Source: Stenopsyche tienmushanensis
Lineage: Eukaryota; Arthropoda; Insecta; Trichoptera; Stenopsychidae
Assembly (NCBI GenBank): GCA_008973525.1
Contig: WACJ01000114.1
Location: 186,001-250,000, forward strand
Reading direction: 5' to 3'
DNA length: 64,000 bases
The notes beneath the pieces were generated by a model. It did no database searches, was not told where the DNA came from, and was given only the letters and a program-made list of their open reading frames with translations. This document shows, piece by piece, positions 1 to 13,242 of the stretch. Each line of letters opens with the position of its first letter. Position 1 is the first letter of the stretch. Both the position numbers and the translations under genes were made by a program.

Positions 1-117
1 CCGCTCCCGCTTATTTAATGAGTTCTTTACAGTTAACTTATTTCAGGCACAATAGAACATTTTAAACTTGTAAATTTAAAGATATTTGTTAAAAATTACA
101 TTCTATATTTTTGCTTC

Positions 118-765
118 TTATGGTATTTTATAAAACAAAGTGCATTCTTTGCTTGTCGGAGCAAATGTCACAGTAGTACACAGTTTGTTGTCTTTGGCCA
201 GGCTTGGTTCTTTGGGAGTAAACCTTGTAAACCCTTCTTGTCTGCTGCTGCTCTGCAAAATAGAAGCTGTGCTAGGTTGTCTTTTACCGGATACAAACAG
301 TATACCTGTGGGGATTTCTTCGGATTCTGTGCACATTGTCCATTCTAAAGGTTCAATCTCTTCTGTACAATCACTATGGCTTTCAGATTAACTATCCATT
401 ATTCGGATTTTTCGTCTTTTTACATCTCTAACGTCGTCGTTCTCATGGACAAGCTGGCTATGTAGAGATGTAATTTTGTTTGCTATCGCCGAAAAATTGA
501 GCTCATCTTCACTAGAAGAAAATTTTTCGTCGTGTTTCATGATTATTAGGCTCAGTAACTCTGAGAGGAATATTCTGATTGCCAAGAAAGTTGAGCTTGA
601 CCTAACGTCGAAAGCAGAGTCCGACTCGCGGTCATGAGTGTTTTTGGGATAAGATATCTTTGTAGCCATATAATACATTGTGTCACTCGACACTTCATAA
701 CATGATCCACAAAACGCCAGGACTCGTGAAGCGATATTCGTTAGGCCAAACCTAAATTAACACCG
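118..765 (-). pseudogene. Unrecognised minus-strand reading frame with one internal stop
   Basis: Read on the minus strand, a frame is open from about 764 down to 388, where a TAA follows RIMDS, and then stays open in the same frame to a stop at 118. The two open parts look alike in composition (serine-rich and acidic, with basic patches such as VKRRKIR), as if one coding region were interrupted by a single stop. A splice-acceptor-like TTAATTTAG lies just upstream of the frame, near 762-770. No family was recognised. It lies antisense inside an intron of the proteoglycan gene. It could be a retrocopy, a transposon gene, the true last exon of a nested gene ending at 388, or chance. Confidence 0.35.
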
Positions 766-769
766 TTAT

Positions 770-1423
770 TGCTCAATTTATCGCATTGAACCGAGTGGTG
801 CCCGAGAGGCCGGCTTATATCTCTGTGTATGTGTCTATTTTATATATCTTGGTTTTTTAGATTTCTATTTAAAATACATAATTAAGATGCTTAATAAATA
901 ACATGACAAAAGGCATGTTTTATTTTATCGGCAGACTAAACACATCTAACAGCTAAAAACTATAATAATAATTTTCTTTTCTAATGCCCAAAGAATCGGA
1001 AAAATTGAAGTATATATATATAGTTTCTTAAAATGTGTTGTATTAGTTTACTTTTTCAATTTTTATTAATTATCATTTAAATATTAATTTGATAATTATT
1101 GCGATATTGCATTTAATTTTACCAATTGTTGCCAATGTAATTGAATTGAATAAAAATTCAAATTTGTATTTCAAAATCATCGTACAATCGATTGCATAAA
1201 GTACGTAGTACTTAAAAACAAAAATATGATTTAATCCATAAGGTCAACTGTCAATATGAAGTTTTAATATGTTTCATCATAAGCAATAGAAATAATAAAG
1301 ATTATTATCACTATGATTATGATTATTATTGTTAATAAGTATTTTTAATTTGCGAAAAAAAAAACGAATTAAATATTGCATTAAATTATTTTTTTAAATT
1401 CTAAACTTGATATTAAATTTTAG
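770..1423. other. Intron sequence upstream of the first visible proteoglycan exon
   Basis: Very AT-rich, with short A and T runs and TA repeats (1010-1025). It ends in the acceptor TTAAATTTTAG at 1413-1423. No coding signal or repeat was seen. Confidence 0.6.
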
Positions 1424-4400
1424 GGAACACGTAAAGTTATTACTTCTGAAATATTGAAGGCTGAAGATCCTGACACGTCTCCAATTGATTTACTCTATTC
1501 CGTTTTGCATGGAAAAAATGAACCTATCAGGTACATGATGCCAAATTGATTGTGTTTTTACACTGTGAAATTAAGTTAATTCATAATTATTTTGTTTTGC
1601 AGTGGTCATATTGAGATGTCCGGGCAGCCAGTCGATTCTTTTACACAACAAGATGTAGATGCTGGACTTATATCATATGTTCATGTCACAGGCAGTGATA
1701 AGAATTCTAATAAAACATCAGCACGTTTATCACTTCAGGTAAATTCATATACACTAGCGTTTGGTCAGTTTAAAGCTGACCGTATATTTTGTTGTAACGA
1801 CGCTGTGCTGTCCATTAGAATACAGTTAATATTGAGTATCGGGTGGAGTTTTTAAAGTTAATGTCGTATGGTCGATGTGCAATAAATAAATACACTGAAA
1901 AAATGGATGTATCACACAATATAATCACTTATCACATTATTATCCTTAACCCTTAGCGATCCAAAGGTTTTTTTTTAAAGACAAAAATACCCCATCGCAA
2001 ACATTTCTTTCCACATTCCAGTAAACAATTAAATGGCCTATTACTTGGTGGTAAAGCAATAGTATTCCTTCTAGAACATTTGCTTCGTTCCACACTTTTG
2101 CGTCCTGTATCCATATTGTTGGTCTGAAAGTATGATTTTATGGAATGAATATAATTTTCTAATGTATTATTATTTTTAACAGGTTTCTGACGGAATTGAA
2201 ACTAGTGGTCCGGCTACATTGCGGATAGCTATTATACCACTTCAAGTTAGATTAGTAAATAACACTGGCCTTACATTAGTCCATAAATCTTACGCTATAA
2301 TTACACCTGATAATTTAACATTCACAACGAATTCAGATGACACTACTGTAGAAGTTAGGTAAATGAATAATTTAATGCTCAGTTACTAATTTCAACATTA
2401 TTTCAAATACTAGCATCTGATAATCATCAAATATGCATTAATAGGTACGATATAGTTAAGCCACCACAATTTGGAGTTGTTGAACGATTAAGAATATTAG
2501 ATGGAACATGGCAGAATGTCGATTCTTTTACAAGTCAAATGGTTGCATTTAATCGTCTTCGATATATGCATCTCGTTGGGCAGCCTGTACATGATGAATT
2601 TAAAGTATGGATACATTCCCAATTAATGTAACTTTCTATTGACGTTATACTTCATCCTATTAATTAAACGCGTATTTTTTTCAGTTCAAAGCATCAGTCG
2701 GCGATATACGCACAAATACATTGTATGATTTTCGATTGACATTTATTAAGCTAGAATTATTTCAAACAGTAAATAAGGAATTAATTTTAAACAATACTCG
2801 AGAAGCATTTGTGACGTCACATCAACTTAGATTTGAAACTAAACCATTATCTATATCTGGCGACAGAATTCAATATACGTTGATTAGACCGCCTAAATAT
2901 GGTATGCTTCATTTATCCACTGGAAAACATCATCTTCAGGCTCATGATGTATTTACGCAACGTCACATCGACTCTGATCAATTTTGGTATAGACTTCATA
3001 GAAGAGCTTATTCCCATGTACAAGATGAATTTTATTTTATTGTAAGCGCATCAGAATGCGAAAATGTTACTGGCACTTTGTCCATACAGCATATTCCCGG
3101 TCTGCCTACTAATGACCATCAACTGTCTCATATTCATACGACATTAGAGAGACTACAAGTTAATGAAGGGTCTCGTATGGTTATACCGAACACTCATTTA
3201 AATTTTAAAACTGATTCAATTACTAATTTAATTTATAACATAACTCATATGCCGAGACATGGAAAGTTGGAAGTTGTCGATCAACATCAAAAAGTAATCA
3301 GAGATAATGCTACATATTTTACATCTCAAGAGCTAAATGCAGACTATGTATATTACTGTCATGATGATTCAGAGAGTCGACACGATCTCTTTCATTTCAT
3401 GGCATTGAGTCCAGAGCCTGAAGATTTTCAATATGTCGGTGTATTTCATATTGATATTATTTTGAAGAATGATAACAGCCCTGTTCGTGTGTCGGAGGGC
3501 GTATTCCATGTCGTCCACGGTGGATCAAGACTTATTACGTCACGTGATCTACGTTATGTAGACGCTGACATCGATACAAAACCTTCGGATATTATTTACA
3601 CAACTAGAAGCATTCCAAACGGAGGAATTTATAGATCCGACAATCAATTCGAACCATTTGCTCAGTTTACACAAGAAGATATAGATAAAAACCGAGTTCT
3701 TTTTAAGCACCAAGGTGAAGAATATGGAAAAGTTGCACTGTGGATATCAGATGGATTATATGATTCTAACGGTATTTTAGAAATACAGGCTTCTCCACCT
3801 TTTATAAGAATGCTTCCGTCGAATGGATCAATAGTTGAAAATGGAAAAACAGTTATTTTGAAACGAGATGATTTAGAGGTATTATTGTGACAGTATATAA
3901 TTTTTAAGTATAAATTAAAATTTGTTAATTATTTTTGTCTTGATTCATAGATTGATACAAATATGAATTGTATGGAGGCGGACGTTAGATTTGAAATTTT
4001 ATCTGGACCTACTAAAGGTATGATAGAAGTTGGTGGGGCTCCCGGTGCAACTGCATTTACTCAAATGGATATAACTGCTGGAAGAGTGGCATACAAACAT
4101 CGTGAGATTGGATCATCTCTTGATGACTTTAAGTAAGTACATATGCTATTTCATTAATTGAAATTATTTTCTAATATACAATAGAACCTCGATTATCTTA
4201 TCAATTTAAAATAATTTATTTACAAATTTACATTTAATTTTAGATTCAAAATTATATGCGACAATACTTTTGGAGAAGGATCTTATCAAATAAAAGTTTT
4301 TCCGTCCAGTTACTGGGAACCATTAAAAGTATTTTCCAACAGAGCACTCGTTGTCGAAGAATCCACTAGCGTTGTCATCACCAGAAAATGTCTTGAGGTT

Positions 4401-7400
4401 GTTTTATTTTATTATGCACATATGTTTATATCTACATTGCAATGGAATTTTTAAAATAATCGATTTTCTTTTATGGATTTATTAGGTTATGCATCCTCAA
4501 ATAGAACCAAGTAACATTATATACAAGGTGATTGATGGTCCTCGTTTTGGATGGCTTGAAGTCATAACAAATCCCTTTCCTGCCGAGAGCGAAGTTAATA
4601 AAGATGAACCTAAACCAGCTAAAGTATTTGACCAGGCAATTATAAATGCCAAACGATTAAATTATGTTCAATCTGGTGTTAATCAAACTCATGATAAAAT
4701 AGTGCTTGATGCGACAAATGGAATAGTTTGGTTTAGAGGAATTGAACTATCTATCATAATTGTACCTGAATATTTATATTTGCAAGCAAAAAATCTTACA
4801 ACAATCGAAGGAGGAAAAGCTTTATTGAAAGCGGATCAATTTCAAATTTTAACCGATTATTATAGAGGTAAAGTAGTGGAATTTCGAGTTGAAGGTCCTC
4901 CCAAGTTTGGTAAAATATGGAATGGCAAAGCCATAACAAAATTTACCGTAAAAGAGCTTGAACTTGATTTGATTGAAGTAAGTTTCATTAAAAAGATTTT
5001 AATTATGATATTTTTTTATTGCAAATTTATTTATTTACCTTGATGTTCATAGTATATACACGATAATTCTGAAGGAAGTTATGACAGTTTTGAGCTCATT
5101 GCATTGACGATAGGCAATAAAGAAAGTGTTCCTTTTATTGTTTACGTAAATATATTGGGAATAAATGATGAAGCTCCGGTTATAATTGCTAATACTGGAC
5201 TATGTGCTTGGGAAGGTGGTATGTTCACTTTCACTAGGAGAGAATTATGTAAGTATCAATATATTTCATTTAAGGGGTCATCTCACTTTATCACATCATA
5301 AAAATCGTTTTATTTTTTAATTAAATTTATCGAAAGGACATGTCTCTAAGGAATTCATCCATAATTTTGGTGAAGAAATTCAAATAATTTCAATGCTTTA
5401 CGGCTAATTAATATGGTTTAGCTATCCGCCAAAGTGAGATGATCCGTTAAATCTCCAAAAAAATGTTTAAAATGATATATTTTTTAAGCTTTTTAAAATG
5501 ATGTTTTAATGATTTTTGTCGTTATTTAAGATGTCTCAGACTTAGATACCCCCGCTGACAATGTGACATTTACCGTATCAGAAATGAGTGGAGGATATAT
5601 TGGCATGAAAAACAATACCGGTGTTGCACATAGACATTTTTCTCAAGGAAATATTGATAGGGGAGAAGTTGTGTTTGTGCATACAAGTACGTTTATATTT
5701 GAGTACATATTTATACCGAATCACTGTTATTTATAATTAATTTATTATTTGCAATTTTATTTTAACAGATGGAACCAAAGGAAAAATATTATTTAACATA
5801 TCGGATGGGGTACACGTATTGCACAAAGTAACATTTTTAATAACAACAAGATCTGTGCAGATAAAATTAATAAGAAAACAAAATTTAAATGTTTTTCCTT
5901 TATTAAGGAAGCCTATTACAAATGAGGTTTTGTTTAGCACATGCTCTGATCCAAGCAGAGAAATTCATTATGAATTACAAACATTGCCTACATTAGGGCA
6001 GATCGTTATGATTACAAGTGATAATAGTCATCGTAGTGTTAAGTTATTCAGCCAGAAAGATGTAAATAATTCTATAATATATTATGAACATACTCATCCA
6101 TTTGCAGATCTTCATGCAAACGATTCATTTACTTTTGATGTAATTGCAACCTTAGCCAAGCCAATAAGAGGTCTATCATTTCATGTAGAAATATCCGTGT
6201 CCTCTGGAGGCCTATTAAAATACATACAAATCCCAAAATTAGAAGTGGAGGAAGGTGGTAAAATAGAAATTAAGTTAAATTTGACTGGAGTTGTCAACTA
6301 CCTCAAGGCTCATGCTGGTTTGAGACAATCTTTGATTGAAGTTCAAATGTCTCATCCTTACCATGGAACTTTAGAACCATATATTTCTAGTTATAGTCAA
6401 GATCAAATTCAAAGCGGAATATTGTCTTATCAACACGATCATTCTGATACTTTAAATGACACTATCAGGGTTTCCGTATACCTCATTCCTGACTATATTC
6501 TATTATGCAATATTTCTTTACCGATCACAATTATTCCTATAAATGATCAACCATTTAAACTTATGACTGATGCACCTCAAATATCGGTAGTTCAAGGAGA
6601 AAACTATGTTATAATGAAAAAAGATCTCTATACTGAAGATGCAGACACGGGACCTAATGAATTAATATATGACGTAATAAGTGGTCCAACTCAAGGGCGT
6701 ATCGTGACAATTCCCGATAATAAATCGAAAGAATTTGTCTCGGTAAATAAATTTACTCAAAGTGATATAAATAAAGGCAAAATTGTATACGAACATTCCG
6801 GTTTGCTGCAAACTACAACATTTTATTTCCGAGTTTGGGACGGAGTATTTAAACCAACATACACCCTGTTCAATATCATGGTTTTACCGGTGTTTTTAAA
6901 TATAAGCGCTGGAGCACCGGCTTATTTACAGCAAGGTGTTAATGTGGTTTCACTATCAAAAGAGCAGGTCCATTTAACAACGAATGCGAAACGAAGTAAG
7001 GTTACGTACAATGTGACCAGGCAGCCTTCGCACGGTACCATTTATCTCGGAGGTAGTAATCCGATATCGGGTTTTACTCAGCCCGATTTGGAGACAAATA
7101 GCGTGATGTACATGCAAAATGATATGACTTACGCGAATGACAGCTTCGAAATTATTGCAAGCGTTCCGTACATGACAACATCTATGTCGATAGAGATACA
7201 CATTATCGTTCAACCGTTTATGATTATTGGCAATTTGAGAGTGGATACTTACGATAAAAGCAAGATTACACTGAGCACATTGGATGCAACGATATTGGCA
7301 AAGTTCACCGGAAGCAATCCCACGTATACGATAGTCCAAAAACCTCGATATGGTAAAATAAAGAAAATAATTAGGAGCTCAGGAGAACATAGAAATGCGC

Positions 7401-10400
7401 GCGAGAGGGAAATAAGCTTCTTTTCTCATGAGGATATCAAGAGTGGTGTTATATATTTTGTTCCGAAAAAAGTTAACACTGACGTAAATGATATCGAAGA
7501 TTCATTTAAATTTATGTTGGCTGCCTCCATATTTCAACCGGCTTTTGGAGAAGCGAAAATTTTAATACGTAAAAAATCCAAGGATGGTTTACCCGGTCCA
7601 AACGATCCCGAAAGCCACGAAGGAATCCAGGTATTAATGGATTTAAATGCATACACTAAAGTTATTTAATATCTGTATTCGTTTGTATTTGAATGTATTT
7701 GTTTAATCTATTTTTTAGGTTGGAACTTCTTCGATTGCCAGTGATTATTTATTGATATTTGTTGGGGTGTCAAGTTTTGTTTTAGTCACAATTATCGTAA
7801 TCGGAGTGATTAAATGTCGTAGAAACTTTATTGCCAGAAAAGAGCAGAACATGTTGGAAAAACTGCACGGGCAAAATCAAGGAAATATTGTTCCAATACC
7901 GTTACCTAGGCCTCCAGATCATCTAATGCCCTCACCGATTCAGGGTACAACATCAATTAAAAGGTACAATTGAGCATATAAACAGGTGTTTCGATTAAGA
8001 TAATGATTAATAAATTTCAAATATGATTTTTTTTAATATCGAATGATGTATAATCGAGTCATGTATGTACGTATGTATGCATATAAAAGGGATGCAAGCT
8101 TGTGTAATAAAAAAAGATTTATAACATAAAATGTACATTTTCAGGTATCACCAGTGTTCATATATTCTCATTATTGGCTTAAATTTATATACGAGGATTT
8201 ATCCATGCGTCATTTTAAAGAAACATACAATTGTGCGATAAATTATTTTTTCCATGATATATTAATATTTTTTGCTGGTGCTGTTTTGATTGCGCATATG
8301 TTTATATTTTTAAATTAATTTTTCTTAATATTGATTGCGAAGCGAATATTGTTTTGTAATCGTCCAGTAAAAATCATCTGAATGTTGATAATACAAAAAA
8401 AGAAAGTGCAATAGTTACGTGGTTTATTGCCGAGGGCCGCGTGTATCACGAGTTGAAGGATTGGATCCAAAATCATGCGTATTCTTAGCTCGAAGACCGA
8501 TTTCTCTCTCCCGCGTATTGCGCACGCATCCTTCTTCCCATCCCCACAGCCCACGCTTTACTTCATTGGATTAATATGCGCCAATATTGTATATCTGCTA
8601 AACGTCATGCAAAAAAATTGAATACACAAATAATGCTTGTACTAATTAAATGTTCATGAAGGTCCCCAAAGTTTCATTGCAACTGGATGAATGGTATTTG
8701 ATCATATATGGGACAATTTAACAGACAGACCACAGACATTTATATATATATATATAGATTAGAGAGCGGATGGATGCTGGGTGAGCGTGATTTTAGAATG
8801 TGAAAATGACTAATGTTCATTTAAGGGGGGAAACTACATTAGAAGGCCAATTTTTTGGCCGTTGAAATTTGATAAAAAGTGGTTTTGAGAAAAACACGTT
8901 TGAAAAAATAATTACTGAAAATGAGAAATTTAAGGCAGTAATAACTAGCATAAACTACCTAGCGGCTAATTAGATATTCCAGCACCGTATAGTAACCCTT
9001 CTTCTCTCTTGATATGCAACAGTCTAATGTGATTTTCCCCCTTAATGAAGTGCATTTGATTAAATAATCTGTTATTTGATAATTTTGTAGAGTTGAGATT
9101 GGATCTCTCAACATTATGATTTTTAGTTACCTTTGGAGATTTTACCTCCTTCTTTTATATGATCTAATGTTATGTATTTGGTTATATTTTAATATATTTT
9201 AATTACAATTAGTTATATATGATATAAAGACAATAGTTTACATATAATTTATTATTTATTATCTGTTAGTATTTAATTTGATTTAGTTAAATAACTACGT
9301 ACTTATATCTATGAGACTATTTTGTGATTGTATGCAGTGCAGTTTATTTCTGTGACGTTAAACTCCTTCAGAATCTCCTATTTTGCGCTATACTTAAACC
9401 TACGTTGAAACAATATTTTAATGTGTTAAATACGTTTATTATTTAAGCTATTCATATTTTTGTATTATAATTTTCATCGCGCAAAAAACGATTTGAAATA
9501 TGTTTGGGTAAAATTAATTTGTTACAATTTCATATGTGCTGCTGTATCTAACTATATTTTTTAGATTTAGAATTTATTGTTTTATTGAATGCATTCTCTA
9601 TACGTTTTGCTAATTACTTGTCCAACAGATGCGTCCCATCAGATAATTCAATGCATACAGGAACAAATACGCCAATGCCTTCTATTGGTAGCATTCCACG
9701 GTGTAAAGTGACTCCCTCGATCCTTCCAGGAAGTGCTGAGCTTAATACCCGTTATCCGTACGGGGCTGCTGATGATCATACTGATGTAAATATTTTTTTA
9801 AATCTTATATTCACAAATTAGCATTTTTAATTCATTTGATTGTATAACATGGGTGTTAAAATAAGGATACCCTTTTAATACTAAAATCATAAATATTCAG
9901 AGTACAAGCGTTGATTTCATGAGACATCATAAATTACTGTTTTATAATCACTTTGATCAATTTTATCCCAGTTCTTCTCAAACCTTTTAAACAATAAGAT
10001 ATCAGGAACACTAGACGGACCGAGCGATTGACTCACTATGTGATGGCGACAAGCTGGACAAAGTATGTCTTTTTCCATTTTCTGCTCCAAAAGGACACAA
10101 GCTCAATTTTTCAAGTCAGTGTTTACAGTTGTAGTGTTAAAACATAAACGTAATACATCAATAGAAGGTAACTTTGACTGATGCAAATTTGGTGTTGATT
10201 GATCGATAAGTCAAATATTGGTTTTATTTTCAATTAATAAACTCCCGTCACTGCTTATGGACGTCATGATAAGTTTAAATAAGTACGTATAATTGGGGAA
10301 ACAAAAAGCGCGTTGTCTCGCTAATGACTGAATTTGAAGTGAGGAGCAGGGCAGGGCTCAATCTCAATACGTACCCGCAGGAAAGAATTAAGAAGGGGAG

Positions 10401-10805
10401 GAAGGAGAGGAGGGTTTACTGTAGTGAATAAACTAACTACTAGTGAATAAGACTAATAAACATACCACAATCAATAAGTCAGATTAATAGTTACGTGGCC
10501 ATACAACGTTTTTTTCTGAAACTTTGACTTATGGTAGCGACCTTTAAAATCTTTTTTTTTATAAAAAACACATTAATATTTTTAGGGTAGAAAATCATAT
10601 GACGGGTGGTCGCCCAATTATTTAAAAGTCGAAAAATAAGGACTGCCATAATATATATATATTTTATAATTGGTTTATTAATTTTTTGATCAATTTATTT
10701 CAGACTGAAGAATGGAGTAGTTATGACGCAAGTGAGACAGGTTTTCCTATCACTAGAACTGCGACTACTAAGCCAATGCTTCGCAGAAATCAATATTGGG
10801 TCTGA
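1424..10805 (+). CDS. kon: kon-tiki/CSPG4-like transmembrane proteoglycan, 3' part of gene (14 exons)
   Basis: Exons, all joined in frame by GT-AG sites: 1424-1530, 1603-1738, 2183-2358, 2445-2604, 2685-3878, 3951-4132, 4244-4397, 4486-4977, 5053-5248, 5531-5686, 5769-7630, 7719-7963, 9629-9785, 10704-10805, giving 1772 residues and a TGA stop. The product is a run of CSPG repeats, each with a signature such as SFTQQDVDAGLISYVH, QFTQEDIDKNRVLFKH or KFTQSDINKGKIVYEH. One hydrophobic membrane segment lies near 7746-7811 and is followed by a basic stop-transfer KCRRN. The cytoplasmic tail ends RRNQYWV, a class II-type PDZ ligand; QYWV is also the ending known for CSPG4/NG2. In flies this family acts at the surface of muscle and glia in target recognition and binds Grip. 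The signal peptide and laminin-G domains expected at the N terminus must lie left of the window. The family assignment is strong; exact orthology is inferred. Confidence 0.93.
1946..2115 (+). mobile_element. Short derivative of a TTAA piggyBac-like element in an intron
   Basis: It begins TTAACCCTTAGCGATCCAA and continues into T-rich DNA, like the end at 14318 (TTAACCCTTTGGGTTCCAA plus a T run). A second matching block (TTCCACATTCC, then a stretch like AATTAATGGTC) corresponds to 14970-15000. So this looks like an internally deleted relative of the 14.3-15.1 kb element, lying in the intron between proteoglycan exons 2 and 3. Confidence 0.45.
7964..9628. other. Longest visible proteoglycan intron, with a Helitron-like end at about 8640-8760
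   Basis: This 1665-bp intron separates the membrane-segment exon from the first tail exon. Reading through the donor at 7963 would add only RYN and a stop, giving a tail that lacks the PDZ ligand; AATAAA-like signals follow (8107). Around 8640-8760 is a repeat whose minus strand runs from a TATATATATA tract through a line resembling CATTCATCCAGTTGCAATG. The same sequence occurs on the plus strand at about 26470-26560, and the style resembles insect Helitron or SINE ends. The rest shows nothing recognisable. Confidence 0.4.
9786..10703. other. Last proteoglycan intron, no feature seen
   Basis: AT-rich apart from a purine-rich patch at 10330-10420 (GGAAGGAGAGGAGGG). It ends with acceptor ATTTATTTCAG. 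No repeat or reading frame stands out. Confidence 0.5.
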
Positions 10806-11334
10806 CCCGAGGCCTCCACAGGAACTTTTACAAAAAAAAAGAATGGAGATTTTGTGCCAACCCCGTTCTTATTAAGTAATTATCGTATGAGTGGTAAACC
10901 GTCAAGTGTATTAACGCAACGTACGATTGACAAAGAGATTACACTCTGAAGAGATAGCGAATTATACGAGAAGAGTGTTTAATTCATATTTATCATCATG
11001 ATATATTGGTATATGAAAATTGATGAAACATGGCCATATTTAATTAGCATTATTAATTTTGTATAAATAGATAGTTTTACATTGAAATTTTGTTTTTAAT
11101 TATAGTCTTTGATTTTCTTAAGAGTAGGAAAGAAAGACACATTTTTAAAATGGAAAAGAGGAATATATATAAATATAAAGTCCATTACATTTTTGTAACT
11201 CATATTGTATTTATGCACATTCATACTTCACGTTGATTCGTTTTAATAATTTCCGGTTTCATTTTTCAACTCAAGATTTTTCAGTATCTTTTAAAATCGC
11301 TTTAATACATGTACACATAATCATTTACACTTCC

Positions 11335-11340
11335 AATAAA
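11335..11340 (+). terminator. Candidate polyadenylation signal AATAAA of the proteoglycan gene
   Basis: First AATAAA after the stop at 10805, about 530 bases downstream and just before a miniature element at 11378. Other AATAAA sites near 12468-12482 are possible alternatives. This is a signal match only. Confidence 0.3.
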
Positions 11341-11377
11341 TAGTGTTCGTATAAATTTTATATGATGTTTTAACTTT

Positions 11378-11737
11378 ACGCTCTAATGCCTGGTTCACAC
11401 CAAGCGTAAAACGTCAGGCATGATAGAGAGACTAGGCTTCGTGATCCTTTCTTTCGGACAAAGACGAGAGTTTAAATTTACACCGATGATTTAATATCGA
11501 GAAGATCTATAAATCGGTTAATGCCTATAAAAATTAAACGATGGAAATATTTTATTACGCGTCACGATTTTATTATGAAATACGGTTACTTGCTCAGCCA
11601 CTGTTAGAATTAGTCGAATTTGACCTTGTACCTCGATGATTGGAGCAGACAAGTTCAAAAAACAGTCACTACTATTCTGCCTTTATTTTTATCATACCTG
11701 ACTTTTTACGCTTGGCGTGAACCGGGCATAAGAGCGT
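11378..11737. mobile_element. 360-bp miniature inverted-repeat element (MITE)
   Basis: The two ends are inverted copies over about 50 bp with few differences: the left arm reads GGTTCACACCAAGCG and the right arm, reverse-complemented, GGTTCACGCCAAGCG, both followed by a GTCAGG-Y-ATGATA block. The interior is unrelated and has no reading frame. No clear target duplication was found, so the superfamily is unknown. It lies in the 3' flank of the proteoglycan gene. Confidence 0.75.
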
Positions 11738-13242
11738 CCTGATGATTTACAAATTATAAAAAAGTCATTTTTATTTTTGTATTTCAATTTTATTCCGGAG
11801 CAAATGCTTGGATTTATATGATCACTATTGATTTATGAAACGTACATTCTGTTGTAATGGATGTCATTTTAAATGTTTTACACTTGGTTACAATTTTAAC
11901 TCATTTTTTTTGTATACCAACGGCCAGGAAAATCGAACACACTAATATTCATCAGATCAATTGCGAAATATAGAAAGTTTGAAATGTATTATTTTTAGCA
12001 GCCAAATTGCTTTGTAATTTTATAGGATCAAATTATCACATAAATTTTTCCGAACAGTATACAAACAAGTATTATAGTGTAAATAGTAATTACATTCGTA
12101 AACTGATATATGCCGATATTGTTCTCGATTAAATTTTTTTTTCATAGACATATGAATAATAATAAAGTACTGGTTATATGTTTGATGCTGAATTTTGCTG
12201 TTATAAATTTTAAATCTCATTCTCAGTATAAATTCAAATATAAGGGTATATTTTTAATATAGAAACAAATGGTTATATGACGCTATGCAACGACTTAATT
12301 TTTAGCGGTACGTGTATAGAAATTGATACATCTAGCAAATTACGTTTATATTGTATTAATTTAATGAAGAATATTTTTATATGTTGAAGATGCATGTTAA
12401 TAGTAAACAATACTGTTATTTTTTACAATTGTGTAATTGTTTTTACTTTTCAACAAGTGTATTAGAAATAAATTCAAAATAAAGAATGTTGAATAGTTAG
12501 CATGATGATAATGATACTTCATTTATTAAATGAAATGATAATCTAGCGTATATTTTATGTAGTTCGTGCACTTACGTGTGTATTAGTGTACACATGTCTA
12601 TCCTTGTATGGGTACTTGAACGTCCATTTGAATCATAAGTTATGATGGCCTAACATACATCAGCAATATTGGCTAATTTACCTGTTAAAATTTTCAATTT
12701 TACATCAATTTGAAAATATGTTTATTTTAAATTGAATTACGGTTGTCAATATAATAGTCATGATTCTCATGTTGTCGGAATGCAGTATTAATTTTATGTG
12801 AAATGTTGAATTACTTGAATTATAAAAGAAATAACATAGTGATGAGTAATTATTTAAATTTTATATTGCTAGTTAATAAAGTCAATATCAATATTTTAAA
12901 CAGTATTGTAATCACTTCAGTAAACAAATAGTTATGAGTGTGTGGTGTGTCATTTTTATTGTTTATATTTTTTATGAACTAACAATTTTCTTTTATAGTA
13001 TTGAGTAACACGAATGCTAGCAATAAAAGAGTGATGAATAATTTATAAATTAACTACTGATAAAAAAATGTATTTTGTATGAAGGTGCTTAGATAATAAG
13101 GTATTGATTTGATATTTTTGCCATTTCGGTTTTATTTTTTATATTTATTTTATATTTTGATGGGTTGTAGTTACGCATTAATTGTAATATTTCAATGCGA
13201 AGTTACAGAGATAATTGGCTAACAAAAGATTTGAAATAAATT
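11738..13242. other. AT-rich intergenic stretch, nothing recognised
   Basis: Low-complexity AT-rich DNA with scattered AATAAA. The only open frames are short and T/A-biased. No coding signal or repeat was seen. Confidence 0.55.
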
